Assembly: GCA_934096985.1 (NCBI GenBank)
Contig: CAKONC010000004.1
Span: forward strand, 1 to 64,000
Direction: 5' to 3'
DNA length: 64,000 nucleotides
DNA from: an uncultured Bacilli bacterium
GTDB lineage: Bacteria; Bacillota_I; Bacilli_A; RF39; UBA660
In this document: positions 53,012-63,016 of the stretch, piece after piece
Layout of the letters: each line of letters opens with the position of its first letter
Numbering within the stretch: position 1 is the first letter of the stretch
Made by a program: the position numbers and the translations under genes
Notes under the pieces: generated by a model
Told to the model about the DNA's origin: nothing
Seen by the model: only the letters and a program-made list of their open reading frames with translations
The model's database searches: none

Positions 53012-53728
53012 CTAATACCAAACTTTATTTAAATATAGTCCTTCTGCGGGTGCTGTGGGTAATGTTTTTTTATCAATAGTATCAAGCATTTTTTTTAATT
53101 GCTCACTACCCGTATTATACTTACCAACCTCAATTAATGCTCCCATTAAATTACGAACCATATATCTATAAAAACCAGTTCCAATAAAACTAACTTCAAC
53201 CTTATCATCCATTTTTTTCCTAAAAGTAATTGAATAAATTGTTGTTATTGTTTTATCATTATCTCCGGAAATAAAGTTATTAAAGTCATGTGTTCCTAAA
53301 AAAACTTTAGAGGCTTCTTTCATTAGATTTAAATCAAGTTTTTGTCTTGGTTGATAATAATAAAAATTAAGACAACTTTTAAATGATCCCAAATTAATCT
53401 TATAAATATACTCTTTTTTTTGTGCAGAAAGTCTTGCGTGAAAGTTATCACTTACATTTTTTACTTTTTTTATAATTATATCAGGATTTAAAATTTTATT
53501 TAATTTATCTTTTAGATTATTTATATTACTATTAACATCAAAATGAGCTACTTGATTATTTGCATGAACACCAGCATCAGTTCTTCCCGAAGCTTTTATT
53601 GTTATTTCATAACCAAATATTTTAGAAAGAGCATCCTCTACAGTTTTTTGAACACTTCTTACATTATTTTGCCTTTGTAAACCACAAAATTTTGAACCAT
53701 CATAACTAAAAATTATTGCTTTTCTCAT
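53012..53728 (-). CDS. truA: tRNA pseudouridine synthase A
   Basis: 238 residues from ATG 53728. FSYDGSKFCGLQRQ, KASGRTDAGVHA (catalytic Asp in GRTDAGVH) and YRYMVRNLMGALIEVG are the TruA marks. It forms pseudouridine at 38-40 in tRNAs. A GTG at 53740 is a weaker start. It overlaps the WhiA stop region by one or two bases. Confidence 0.95.
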   Translation of the reverse strand: MRKAIIFSYDGSKFCGLQRQNNVRSVQKTVEDALSKIFGYEITIKASGRTDAGVHANNQVAHFDVNSNINNLKDKLNKILNPDIIIKKVKNVSDNFHARLSAQKKEYIYKINLGSFKSCLNFYYYQPRQKLDLNLMKEASKVFLGTHDFNNFISGDNDKTITTIYSITFRKKMDDKVEVSFIGTGFYRYMVRNLMGALIEVGKYNTGSEQLKKMLDTIDKKTLPTAPAEGLYLNKVWY

Positions 53729-53729
53729 T

Positions 53730-54641
53730 TTATTCAACACTTCTTTCTTTGTGCTTCTTTACTAGTGCTGCCATTTTTATAAAATGATGATTAACTCCAG
53801 ATTTGCCAATCTTATAACCATACTCAAGTGATGCAATATTTGCTATTTCTGAAAGGGATATTTCAGGATACTTTTTTCTAATTTCTAAAATAATCTTTGT
53901 ATTATCATCTAAAAGACTTAATAAATCATTTTCGATAATATAGTTAATTTCTTTTAACTGCTTTAAGCCGGTTTCTAAGGATTTTGTTTGATTTGAAAGT
54001 TCACAATTATTAAGTCTATTAACCATATTTTTATGATCTCTATATATTCTTATATCTTCGAAAAAAAACAAACTATCTGTGGCTTTAAACATTTTTAATA
54101 TATCTGAAATGTTATCACCATTTTTAACATAAACTACGAATTTATATCCACGTGTTATAATTTTTGAATTCATATTAAAATATAACAATATTTCATTTAT
54201 TTCTTTAGCCAGTTTTTCATTTTTACAAATATACTCTAAATGATACCTGCTTGTTTGAGGATTTGTAACATTGCCAATTGCTAAAAATGCTCCCTCTAAA
54301 AAGGCAATTTTTTCTTCATCACTTTCTAAAAACGAACATTCTTTGCCAATATTTAAAACTTCTTTTATATGATTAATATTATCATTTATAGTTAATATAT
54401 ATATTTGTTTAACCCTAAATCTTTTTTGGATTCGTACAGTTATATTACAAGACATATTAAATACAGTTTTTATATCTTTGTATATTTTCCTAGCAACCGA
54501 TGCATTTTCAACTGTTATAATAATGCTTTTGCTACTTATTTTTGAATTACATTTTATAAATGCTTCGAGTTCACATCTAGCATCGATTAAAGAGTACTCA
54601 TTTTTGGATATTTCCTCTTTTAAACTTGTATTAAAAGTCAT
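53730..54641 (-). CDS. whiA: WhiA-type DNA-binding protein
   Basis: 303 residues. Early LKEEISKNEY, CELEAFIKCN and EEKIAFLEGAFLAIGNVTNPQTSRYHLEYI show the LAGLIDADG-like domain of WhiA; the C-terminal helix-turn-helix (SLSEIANIASLEYGYKIGKSGVNHHF) follows. In Gram-positives WhiA affects cell division. It overlaps yvcK by one base, a conserved gene neighbourhood. Confidence 0.94.
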   Translation of the reverse strand: MTFNTSLKEEISKNEYSLIDARCELEAFIKCNSKISSKSIIITVENASVARKIYKDIKTVFNMSCNITVRIQKRFRVKQIYILTINDNINHIKEVLNIGKECSFLESDEEKIAFLEGAFLAIGNVTNPQTSRYHLEYICKNEKLAKEINEILLYFNMNSKIITRGYKFVVYVKNGDNISDILKMFKATDSLFFFEDIRIYRDHKNMVNRLNNCELSNQTKSLETGLKQLKEINYIIENDLLSLLDDNTKIILEIRKKYPEISLSEIANIASLEYGYKIGKSGVNHHFIKMAALVKKHKERSVE

Positions 54642-55588
54642 TATTTACCATCCATTAAATAAGAGAATATTAAATAAGCAGTTTTTAAAGCATCATGACG
54701 ATAATAATCATTTTCTATTACATATAAGGTATCTTTGATAACATGTACATCCTTTAAATTTTCCTCATCTAAAATAACAGGATCTTTTTGTTCATTAGTA
54801 GCGTATTTCTTTGATAAATTACTACTCATTGGCTTATCATTTGCTACAACAATATCAAGTTTACCACCATCTAGATAATTTTCAATAATTTTAATGTGAT
54901 CTGATACTTTAAAGCCGTCAGTTTCACCAGGTTGTGTAAATAAGTTACATATATATAGTTTCTTTGCTGGTGATTCATTTATCTTTTTTACCAAATCTTT
55001 GTTGATAAGATGTGGGATTATACTTGTATATAAACTCCCCGAAGAAAAAATTATTAAATCAGCATTATCAACGGCTTTATTAACTTCAGGATTTACAACA
55101 ATGTCCTTATCATACTCAATTTTTACAATTTTACTTTTAGAATTTGTAACCTGTTCTTCACCTACAACTTTTTTTCCACTTTCAGTAATACCTACTAAAT
55201 TAACAGAATCTTCAGTTAAAGGTAAAATTTTACCATTTGTAATATCTAATAACTTTTCTAATATTGGCAAACTACTTGCAAAATTTCCTTTAATATCCAA
55301 AAGAGCAGTAAGAAGTAAATTTTTAATTGAATGGTTACCCAATGTTTTTGACTTTGTAAATCTATAATTCAATAAATTTTCTAAATCATTATCTACATTT
55401 GCCATTGCAAGCATAACCTTTGTAATATCTCCAACCGCTGGTATATTCATTTCTTTACGTAATCTTCCTGTACTTCTTCCATTATCCGAAACAGAAACTA
55501 CCGCTGTTATATCAACTGGAAAAAGTTTTAAACCTTTTAATATCTGAGAAAGGCCACTTCCACCACCAAAAATAACAATTCTTTTCAC
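54641..55588 (-). CDS. yvcK: YvcK/GlmR (CofD-like) protein
   Basis: 315 residues. IVIFGGGSGLSQILKGLK, SVSDNGRSTGRLRKEMNIPAVGDI and SSGSLYTSIIPHL are YvcK motifs. The protein binds UDP-sugars and adjusts carbon flow to wall synthesis. It precedes whiA as in many Firmicutes. Confidence 0.94.
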   Translation of the reverse strand: MKRIVIFGGGSGLSQILKGLKLFPVDITAVVSVSDNGRSTGRLRKEMNIPAVGDITKVMLAMANVDNDLENLLNYRFTKSKTLGNHSIKNLLLTALLDIKGNFASSLPILEKLLDITNGKILPLTEDSVNLVGITESGKKVVGEEQVTNSKSKIVKIEYDKDIVVNPEVNKAVDNADLIIFSSGSLYTSIIPHLINKDLVKKINESPAKKLYICNLFTQPGETDGFKVSDHIKIIENYLDGGKLDIVVANDKPMSSNLSKKYATNEQKDPVILDEENLKDVHVIKDTLYVIENDYYRHDALKTAYLIFSYLMDGK

Positions 55589-56703
55589 TTTTTACCTCCA
55601 TGTCTATATTTATTTATCATCGAAGATTTTATTTGCATAGCGCCAACAGGACAAAATTCTTGACAACAATAACATTTTATACATTTTTTTCTATCAATGA
55701 CTGGTTTCTTATTAATCATTTTAATTGCTTTCTGTGGGCACATTGTAGCACATTTACCACAACCAATACATTTACTTTTTTTGCAATATGGTTTATTGTC
55801 AAATATTTTTTTAACAACACCACCAAATATAGAATGATTATAAAATTTAATATCTGAAATATTTCCTATATTATTAAAATCTTTTACTATATATTTATTA
55901 ATATCATCATTTAAATATATCTTTTTTATATCAAACAAATTTCGATTATAACTCTCTTTGACTGTCGGTACTACCATAGGATCAAGATTAATAATTTTTG
56001 CACATATGTAATCTAAAGCATATGGATTTTCACTTGCTAATATTAAACCAATTTTTTTAGGATCACCCATAGTTGGTCCATTACCATCCATACCGTATAT
56101 AGCATCTGTAATATTTATATCAAATTTAAAAAATTCATTTAAGTCAATTAACATATTAGCAAAATCATTATGATTTGGAAAACGATAATGGTATTCGGTT
56201 TTAGTAAGACCAGGTATTGTTCCAAATAGATTTTTTACATTAGCACTCATTTTCATCATTGCATGTGTTTTTAATTTACAAAAATTAATTTTTATATCAT
56301 ATCCATCTAAATAACTTGTATATTCAAAATTTTTCAAAACTTTTGCATTATCAAAATTAACCTTTTTAGTAGCTAAATCATAATTCAAATTTGCCTTAAT
56401 TTCATTATATTTAGTAGTTTTATAAACACTTTCTAAATGAGCTTTAGTAAATAGTCCTCCTGGACTATCTCCAACTGTTACAATAGCACCTTTACCATTT
56501 AAATAATCCACTAAAAAAGAAAGCAATATATAATTAGTAGTTGCAGCTTTTTCTGGTGGCAAAGCAGAAATTAAATTTGCTTTAATTAATACTTTGGTTC
56601 CACTTTTAACATTTTTTAATGCTTCAAAATCATTCACTAATTTTTCTATTGCATCTTTGCATTTGTTATAATCAGAGCATTTATATAAAAAGACATTATT
56701 CAT
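55585..56703 (-). CDS. DUF362 protein with two 4Fe-4S clusters
   Basis: 372 residues. An N-terminal DUF362 domain (LIKANLISALPPEKAATTN, KLKTHAMMKMSANVKNLFG) precedes a ferredoxin unit with CIGCGKCATMCP and CIKCYCCQEFCP (two CxxCxxCxxxCP clusters). The electron donor is unknown. Four bases of overlap join it to yvcK. Confidence 0.88.
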   Translation of the reverse strand: MNNVFLYKCSDYNKCKDAIEKLVNDFEALKNVKSGTKVLIKANLISALPPEKAATTNYILLSFLVDYLNGKGAIVTVGDSPGGLFTKAHLESVYKTTKYNEIKANLNYDLATKKVNFDNAKVLKNFEYTSYLDGYDIKINFCKLKTHAMMKMSANVKNLFGTIPGLTKTEYHYRFPNHNDFANMLIDLNEFFKFDINITDAIYGMDGNGPTMGDPKKIGLILASENPYALDYICAKIINLDPMVVPTVKESYNRNLFDIKKIYLNDDINKYIVKDFNNIGNISDIKFYNHSIFGGVVKKIFDNKPYCKKSKCIGCGKCATMCPQKAIKMINKKPVIDRKKCIKCYCCQEFCPVGAMQIKSSMINKYRHGGKK

Positions 56704-57803
56704 TATACATTAAACCTAAAGTAACATATGTCACCATCTTGCATAACATAGTCTTTTCCCTCAAGTCGAAGTTTTCCAGCCTCTTTAACCTTTAATTCAT
56801 TACCAAAAATTTCTAAATCATCGAAGCTCATAATTTCTGCTTTAATAAAACCCCTTTCAAAATCCGAATGAATAATACCCGCACATTTAGGTGCAAGCAT
56901 ACCCTTTTTAAATGTCCATGCTCTTACTTCATCTTTACCGCAAGTAAAGAATGTAGCAAGTCCTAATAAATCATATGTAGCATAAATTAGCTTATCAAGA
57001 CCTGAGTTTTTTACCCCCAAATCATTTAAGTATTCTAACTTTTCTTCATCTGAAAAAGTTGAAAGTTCTTCTTCCATTTTAGCACACATTACAACAACAC
57101 TAGAGCCTTCTTTTTCTGCATAGTCTTTAACAAGTTTAGTGTAGTTATTATCTCCAACTGCTATATCATCATCTGATACATTGGCGGCATAAATAACCTT
57201 TTTATTTGTGATTAAATTATAACCACTTAAAATATTTTGTTCATCAGTCGAAAATTCTAGCTTTCTTACACAAATATTTTTTTCTAAACTATCTTTTAAT
57301 CTATGCAAAAGAGCCACTTCTAATAAAGCAGCTTTATCTTTTGTTGCTTGGGCTTTTTTTTCGATTTTATCAAGTCTATTTTGAACTATTTCTAAGTCAG
57401 ACAAAATCAACTCTGTATTAATAATTTCAATATCAGAAATTGGATCTGTTTTACCAGACACATGAATAATTTCTGGGTTATCAAAACATCTTACCACATG
57501 AACTATAGCATCAACTTCACGAATGTGTGACAAAAATTTATTGCCTAATCCTTCTCCCGAAGAAGCACCTTTTACAAGCCCCGCAATATCAATAAATTCA
57601 TAACTTGTAGGAACGATACTTTTAGGTTCATATAAATTAACTAAATAATCCATTCTTTTGTCTGGAACAATTACAACCCCAACATTTGGTTCTATAGTGG
57701 CAAATGGATAATTTGCAGCAACTATATTTTTTTTTGTAATAGCATTAAATAAAGTAGATTTTCCTACATTAGGTAATCCTACAATACCAGCTTTTAATGA
57801 CAT
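56703..57803 (-). CDS. ychF: Ribosome-binding ATPase YchF (Obg-like)
   Basis: 366 residues. GLPNVGKSTLFNAIT (G1), DIAGLVKGASSGEGLGNKFLSHIREVDAI (G3 region) and the TGS-like C-terminus ending MQDGDICYFRFNV. YchF binds ATP and ribosomes. The stop overlaps the DUF362 gene by one base. Confidence 0.96.
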   Translation of the reverse strand: MSLKAGIVGLPNVGKSTLFNAITKKNIVAANYPFATIEPNVGVVIVPDKRMDYLVNLYEPKSIVPTSYEFIDIAGLVKGASSGEGLGNKFLSHIREVDAIVHVVRCFDNPEIIHVSGKTDPISDIEIINTELILSDLEIVQNRLDKIEKKAQATKDKAALLEVALLHRLKDSLEKNICVRKLEFSTDEQNILSGYNLITNKKVIYAANVSDDDIAVGDNNYTKLVKDYAEKEGSSVVVMCAKMEEELSTFSDEEKLEYLNDLGVKNSGLDKLIYATYDLLGLATFFTCGKDEVRAWTFKKGMLAPKCAGIIHSDFERGFIKAEIMSFDDLEIFGNELKVKEAGKLRLEGKDYVMQDGDICYFRFNV

Positions 57804-57815
57804 CTTTATTCCCCC

Positions 57816-59351
57816 TTACAAAAATACATAACCATTTATACCAAGTGGTAAACCAATAACATACCATAAAACAATTAATGCAAAAAAGATAAATCCTGTA
57901 ATAACTGAATATGGTAAAACATAAGAAAATGCATCTCTTAATCCTATTTCGTTTTTATTTTGTGAACCTCTTTCAAGATAAGCTAAATATATTATGAAAT
58001 AAGCAAAAAGTGGTGTAAGACCTAGAGAAACACTTTCTCCTAATCTAAAAATTAATTGTGTAAATTCTGCACTTATACCAGCATTTAGAAATGTTGGTAC
58101 AACTGAAGTTGACATTATAGACCATTTCGTTATTGAACTAGGAACAAATATTGTTGCAACTATTACACTTACAAATAGTAATGTAACAAGAGCAAGGCCA
58201 GTAAATTTTGAATCAATAATTAAATTTGTTAAGCCAGCAACAATAACATTTCCTATATTTGAGTATTTAAAAATGCTTATTAACGCAGAACCAGCAAAAA
58301 CGTACACAAGAGTTTTGCCAATTCCATTTAAACTATAACCAAGTCCATCTACAAAATCACGTGTGTTTTTTATATTTTTAGATACAATTCCATAAACAAG
58401 GCCCCATATAATAAATAACATTGTTATAATAAATACAAATCCATTTGAGAAAAATGAGTTTGTTCCAAATAATTTATCTATATATAAACTTTCCCTATAA
58501 TTAAGGAAATTTCCTGACAATGGTAATCCTGGAATAATATTATAAATTATAATTATTAAATAGATAATACTTGCAAATATTGCTAATATCAAACCTTTAA
58601 GTTCTACTTTGCTTGGATTAAATTCTAAACTTTCATCATCAAATTCATATTTTGGCAATTTTTTTACAATAATATTTTCAGTAATCTCAGTTAATACAAC
58701 TGACATAATTAAAGTTACTACTACCATAAATAATATTAATGCAAACGTATTAAATGTAAAATTTTGATCAAGCATTTTAGCACTTAATGTTGTTAGGCTA
58801 GCTAGTGATGAATCAACACTAGTAAATAAAATAGATAACCCATAACCACATGTTAAGGCTGCAAATGAAGATATTACACCTATATTAGGATTTCTTTTAC
58901 CATATTTAAAAATAAGCCCAGATAGTGGTATAAATGCTAAAAATGGCAAATCACCTACTATGCTTGATATTAAACACAAAAGAATAATTACAAATGTAAC
59001 ACTTTTCTTTTTTGCTTTTCTTGTTAGTAATCCTAAAGCTGTTTTTAAAAAGCCACTGCTTTCCATTACTCCAATGCCAAGTAATATAATTATTAAGTTT
59101 GATAAAACTTTAAAATTTGCAAAGTTTGCAACCGTGTTTGCAAAAATATATTTTAAACCATGTAGTGAAAATAAATTAATAATAGATTCGGTGCTTGAAA
59201 TGTATTCATATCTTGTTGTATTAATTTTACTATAGGAAAAAGAAAAATTAACCAAAGAAAGAATACCACTTATAATAATTACAATAAAAATAATAAGTAG
59301 TAGACCCATGACGGGATGTAACTTTGATTTATTTTTAATTCTCTTTTTCAT
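57816..59351 (-). CDS. AbgT-family transporter
   Basis: 511 residues with about 12 hydrophobic helices. GVMESSGFLKTALGLL, SSIVGDLPFLAFIPLSGLIF, FVPSSITKWSIMSTSVVPTF and GESVSLGLTPLFAYFII match the AbgT (p-aminobenzoyl-glutamate) family. Members import aromatic amino-acid conjugates or export sulfonamide-like drugs; the substrate here is unknown. The start (ATG 59351, GGTGAT upstream) overlaps the DUF951 gene by 17 bases. Confidence 0.85.
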   Translation of the reverse strand: MKKRIKNKSKLHPVMGLLLIIFIVIIISGILSLVNFSFSYSKINTTRYEYISSTESIINLFSLHGLKYIFANTVANFANFKVLSNLIIILLGIGVMESSGFLKTALGLLTRKAKKKSVTFVIILLCLISSIVGDLPFLAFIPLSGLIFKYGKRNPNIGVISSFAALTCGYGLSILFTSVDSSLASLTTLSAKMLDQNFTFNTFALILFMVVVTLIMSVVLTEITENIIVKKLPKYEFDDESLEFNPSKVELKGLILAIFASIIYLIIIIYNIIPGLPLSGNFLNYRESLYIDKLFGTNSFFSNGFVFIITMLFIIWGLVYGIVSKNIKNTRDFVDGLGYSLNGIGKTLVYVFAGSALISIFKYSNIGNVIVAGLTNLIIDSKFTGLALVTLLFVSVIVATIFVPSSITKWSIMSTSVVPTFLNAGISAEFTQLIFRLGESVSLGLTPLFAYFIIYLAYLERGSQNKNEIGLRDAFSYVLPYSVITGFIFFALIVLWYVIGLPLGINGYVFL

Positions 59352-59532
59352 TTTTTATCACCTTTTTAAGTTTTTTATAAAATTCTAAACGATCCATCAT
59401 TATTTCACGACCACAATTTACACATTTTATTTTAACATCTGCACCAATTCTTGTAATTACCCATAAATTAGTTTTACATGCATGTGGTTTTTTCATAACA
59501 ACTTGGTCATTTAAATTAAATTCAACTTTCAT
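59335..59532 (-). CDS. DUF951 protein
   Basis: 65 residues. DQVVMKKPHACKTNLWVI and IKCVNCGREIMMDR are DUF951 marks with one likely Cys cluster. It sits after parB as in many Firmicutes and binds nucleic acid in some reports; the role is unclear. ATG start. Confidence 0.88.
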   Translation of the reverse strand: MKVEFNLNDQVVMKKPHACKTNLWVITRIGADVKIKCVNCGREIMMDRLEFYKKLKKVIKNEKEN

Positions 59533-59543
59533 AAAAAGCCTTT

Positions 59544-60410
59544 CTAATCTTTAAATTCTATATGAAAAATTTCTAAAATCCTATTTAAATCAGGAATTGA
59601 ATTGTACGAAATTTCAATTTTTTTATCAGAAATTTTAACTTTATTTCCTATAGAATCACTAATTGCTTCTTCATACATTCTATATTTTTCATTCTTTTCT
59701 TTCATTTTTGGAGTATTTTCCTTTTTTGAAAGCAATTTTTCAACATCACGTACATTTAAATTTTCTTTAATAATTTTGTTTGCTAGATTAATTACTCTTT
59801 CTTCATCATCTAGCTTACTTAAACATCTTGCATGTGACATTGAAAGTTTTCCGCTTTTAACTAAATCTTGAACAGATTTTGGTAAGTTTAAAAGTCCTAA
59901 TAAATTTGTAATATAACTTCTACTTTTACCAAATTTTTTTGAAAATTCCTCTTGAGTCATATCACGAACTGCCAATATATTTGATATAGAAACCGCTGTA
60001 TCAACTGGATTTAAGTCCTCTCTTTGAATATTTTCAAGCAATGCAATTTCCATCATTTCTTCATCAGTAAAGTCTTTCACAATAGCGGGCACTGTAGAAA
60101 GTCCAGCAATTTTTGAAGCCTTACATCTTCTTTCACCAGCAACTATTTCATAACCTTTAATACTCTTTTTTAAAATAACTGGTTCAACTACACCATATTC
60201 CTTAATTGATGTTGCAAGCTCCTCTAAGGCTTCATCATCAAAAAATTTTCTTGGTTGATATGGGTTTGAACGAATTTCAGAAAGTGGTACTTCAATTGCA
60301 TTATTTTTTTCGTTATTAACAATTGTATCTTCTAAAGTATCAATATTAAATGATACATTGGAAAACAATTCCTCAAGACCCTTTCCTAACGCTTTTTTCT
60401 TAGTTTCCAT
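59544..60410 (-). CDS. parB: Chromosome-partition protein ParB (Spo0J-type)
   Basis: 288 residues from ATG 60410 with AGGTGAT 8 bases upstream (TTG 60419 is less likely). RSNPYQPRKFFDDEA, VAGERRCKA and LLENIQREDLNPVD are intact ParB CTP-binding motifs, followed by a helix-turn-helix (QEEFSKKFGKSRSYITNLLGLLNLP). It loads onto parS sites to organise the origin region. It forms a pair with parA, overlapping by 11 bases. I saw no parS consensus in the window by eye. Confidence 0.93.
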   Translation of the reverse strand: METKKKALGKGLEELFSNVSFNIDTLEDTIVNNEKNNAIEVPLSEIRSNPYQPRKFFDDEALEELATSIKEYGVVEPVILKKSIKGYEIVAGERRCKASKIAGLSTVPAIVKDFTDEEMMEIALLENIQREDLNPVDTAVSISNILAVRDMTQEEFSKKFGKSRSYITNLLGLLNLPKSVQDLVKSGKLSMSHARCLSKLDDEERVINLANKIIKENLNVRDVEKLLSKKENTPKMKEKNEKYRMYEEAISDSIGNKVKISDKKIEISYNSIPDLNRILEIFHIEFKD

Positions 60411-61185
60411 CTCTTTCAATCACCTCTTTTGCCAAATTATGATATGCTTCAGCTCCCCTACTTTCTGGATCGTATTCATTAATTGGTTTTCCGTGTGATG
60501 GAGCTTCAACAAGTCTAACTAATCTTGGTATAATTGTATTAAATACTTTATCTTTAAAATATTTTCTAATTTCTTCAATAACATCAAGGCCTATATTAGT
60601 ACGTCCATCAAGCATTGTAAGTAATACTCCTTCAATACGCAATTCTGGATTCATACTATTTTGGACCATTATAATTGAATTAAGAAGTTGTGTAATACCT
60701 TCAAGTGCATAAAACTCACATTGAACAGGAATAATTACTGCATCACTTGCTACAAGTGCATTCATTGTTGAAAGGCCAAGTGATGGTTGACAATCAATTA
60801 TTATGTAATCATAACTATCCCTAATAGTTTCAATAGCATTTCTTAATTGATTATTTCTTTGGAAAGTATTATCAGAATACATTCTTTTAATAAATTCAAG
60901 ATCAATACCAGCTAAATTAAGAGTTGAAGGTATTATACTTAAATTTTTAAATTTTGTTTTATAAATTGATTTTTTTATTTCACATAATCCAGTTATGGTT
61001 TCGTAAATATCATGTTCAAAATCCGTGGTATTTAAACCAAGGCCAGTAGTTGCATTACTTTGTGGATCCATATCAATTAATAAGGTTTTTTTTCCACATT
61101 GACCTAAAGCTGCGGCTAAATTTATACTAGTAGTAGTTTTACCAACACCTCCCTTTTGATTAACTAATGATATTACTCTTGCCAT
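60400..61185 (-). CDS. parA: Chromosome-partition ATPase ParA (Soj)
   Basis: 261 residues. The deviant Walker A KGGVGKTT (about 11-18), IDMDPQSNATTG and DYIIIDCQPSLGLS are ParA marks. It acts with ParB on chromosome segregation. First gene of the parA-parB group; preceded by the rplQ terminator. Confidence 0.95.
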   Translation of the reverse strand: MARVISLVNQKGGVGKTTTSINLAAALGQCGKKTLLIDMDPQSNATTGLGLNTTDFEHDIYETITGLCEIKKSIYKTKFKNLSIIPSTLNLAGIDLEFIKRMYSDNTFQRNNQLRNAIETIRDSYDYIIIDCQPSLGLSTMNALVASDAVIIPVQCEFYALEGITQLLNSIIMVQNSMNPELRIEGVLLTMLDGRTNIGLDVIEEIRKYFKDKVFNTIIPRLVRLVEAPSHGKPINEYDPESRGAEAYHNLAKEVIERDGN

Positions 61186-61303
61186 ATTCTACACTTCCTA
61201 ACTGCTATTATTTATTTTATCATATATTGTTAGATTATTGAACATAAAATTAGAAAGTTTAAAAATTTTTAATAACCAAATTATACATAAATTTAATAAA
61301 AAA

Positions 61304-61325
61304 AGTATAGATATTACTCTATACT
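61304..61325 (-). terminator. Terminator after rplQ
   Basis: AGTATAGA and TCTATACT form an 8-bp stem with a 6-base loop, then T8 on the minus strand. It ends the ribosomal operon and overlaps the rplQ stop. Confidence 0.85.
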
Positions 61326-61657
61326 AATTCTAGTTTTACCTCTAAAGCATCATCACCACGGCGTTCATTTAACTTAATAATTCTTGTATAACCACCAGCA
61401 CGATTTTCATATCTTTTTGCTAAGTCATTAAATAATTTTTGAACTACAGCGTTATCGTTATGTAAAAATGCAAGTGCTTTTCTTCTTGCAACAAGTGAAC
61501 CATCTTTTCCATAAGTAATCATTTTGTCAACAAATTTTCTTACTTCTTTAGCACGAGATTCAGTTGTAACTATGCTTTCATGCATAATAACATCTTTTGT
61601 TAAACCAGCTAAAATGCTTCTTCTAACTTTATTGTTTCTTCCTAATTTACGATACAT
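61319..61657 (-). CDS. rplQ: 50S ribosomal protein L17
   Basis: 112 residues. MYRKLGRNNKVRRSILAGL, ESIVTTESRAKEVRKFVDKMIT and IIKLNERRGDDALEVKLEL are L17 signatures. Last gene of the alpha operon, 3 bases after rpoA. Confidence 0.97.
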   Translation of the reverse strand: MYRKLGRNNKVRRSILAGLTKDVIMHESIVTTESRAKEVRKFVDKMITYGKDGSLVARRKALAFLHNDNAVVQKLFNDLAKRYENRAGGYTRIIKLNERRGDDALEVKLELV

Positions 61658-61660
61658 ATT

Positions 61661-62605
61661 TTACTCCTTAAATTCTAGTCCTAAGTCAGCAACCTTATCA
61701 ATAACTTCTTTTAAAGATTTCTTTCCTAGGTTTCTAATCTTAGTAACGTCTACTTCCCTCATGTTAACCAAATCTTGTAAAGTATGAATTCCATGTCTTT
61801 TTAAGCAATTAAATGCTCTTACAGAAAATTCTACTTCTTCAATTGGTGTTTCTAATGTTTTTGCCTTAGTATCAACTTGTTTTTCTTGCATTATACCTGC
61901 AATATTACTAATACTATTTAAATCTGCAATAATATCAAAATGTTCAACTAGTATTTTTGCTGATAATGCCATTGCTTCTTCAGGAGAAATACTACCATTA
62001 GTAGTAATTTCCATAACAAGTTTATCATAAGTTTCATCTTGACCAACTCTTGTATCTAATACTTCATATTTAACAAGTTCTATTGGTGAATAATTTGAAT
62101 CTACTGGAATTACGCCAACTTTAGCATCTTTCATTAATAATTTGTTTGTTTTAGCTTCAACATAACCACGGCCGTTGCCAATAGTTAATTCCATATCTAT
62201 TTTTCCACCTTTAACAAGTGTACAAATTACTAAATCAGGGTTTACTATATCAACATCAGCATCTTTTTCAATCATTCCTGCAGTAACAGGTCCTTCACTA
62301 TCAACATATAAATGAAGTACTTTAGTTTCTTCAGTATGATTTTTTACTACTAATTTTTTAATATTTAAAACGATTTGCGTTACGTCTTCAATAATACCAT
62401 CAATTTTTTGGAATTCATGCATTACACCATCAATTTTAATTGATGTAACACTTGAACCAGGTAAACTTGATAATAATACTCTTCTTAAAGCATTTCCAAT
62501 AGTTGTACCAAAACCTCTTTCAAGTGGTTCTAGTTCAAATTTACCATAATTACTACTTTCATTATATTCTGAAATTTTGTATTCTGGTTTTTCAAATTTT
62601 ATCAT
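61661..62605 (-). CDS. rpoA: RNA polymerase alpha subunit
   Basis: 314 residues. FELEPLERGFGTTIGNALRRVLLSSLPG and the C-terminal domain (SVRAFNCLKRHGIHTLQDL, IRNLGKKSLKEV) identify alpha. The C-terminal domain has the usual activator-contact helices. Confidence 0.98.
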   Translation of the reverse strand: MIKFEKPEYKISEYNESSNYGKFELEPLERGFGTTIGNALRRVLLSSLPGSSVTSIKIDGVMHEFQKIDGIIEDVTQIVLNIKKLVVKNHTEETKVLHLYVDSEGPVTAGMIEKDADVDIVNPDLVICTLVKGGKIDMELTIGNGRGYVEAKTNKLLMKDAKVGVIPVDSNYSPIELVKYEVLDTRVGQDETYDKLVMEITTNGSISPEEAMALSAKILVEHFDIIADLNSISNIAGIMQEKQVDTKAKTLETPIEEVEFSVRAFNCLKRHGIHTLQDLVNMREVDVTKIRNLGKKSLKEVIDKVADLGLEFKE

Positions 62606-62622
62606 AATTACCCTCCCTTTTA

Positions 62623-63006
62623 TTAATTTCTTGGTCTTTTTGGTGGTCTACATCCGTTGTGTGGTACTGGTGTTTCATCAGTAATACTTGTTATTTCAAG
62701 ACCAGCAGTTTGAATACTACGAATAGCATTTTCTCTTCCAGGTCCTAAACCTTTAACATATACATCAACTTTTACAACACCTTGATCTTTAGCAGCATTT
62801 GCAGCAGCCTCAGCAGAAAGTCCAGCAGCAAAAGGAGTTTTCTTTTTGCTTCCTTTGTAACCAATTCTTCCAGCAGAAGACCAGCTTATTGCATTACCAT
62901 CATGGTCACATATAGTTACGATTGTATTATTATATGTTGCATGAATATGTGCTTCAGCTTCTGTAACAGTAATTTTATTTTTCTTTTTTCTTCTATTATA
63001 TGCCAT
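62623..63006 (-). CDS. rpsK: 30S ribosomal protein S11
   Basis: 127 residues, with HIHATYNNTIVTICDHDGNAISWSSAG and the CRPPKRPRN end. Standard alpha-operon place between rpsM and rpoA. Confidence 0.98.
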   Translation of the reverse strand: MAYNRRKKKNKITVTEAEAHIHATYNNTIVTICDHDGNAISWSSAGRIGYKGSKKKTPFAAGLSAEAAANAAKDQGVVKVDVYVKGLGPGRENAIRSIQTAGLEITSITDETPVPHNGCRPPKRPRN

Positions 63007-63016
63007 ATTTTCTCAC

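Noticed and set aside
59544..61185. parS site near parA-parB
   Set aside because: I found no TGTTTCACGTGAAACA-like sequence by eye; a computed scan is needed to be sure.
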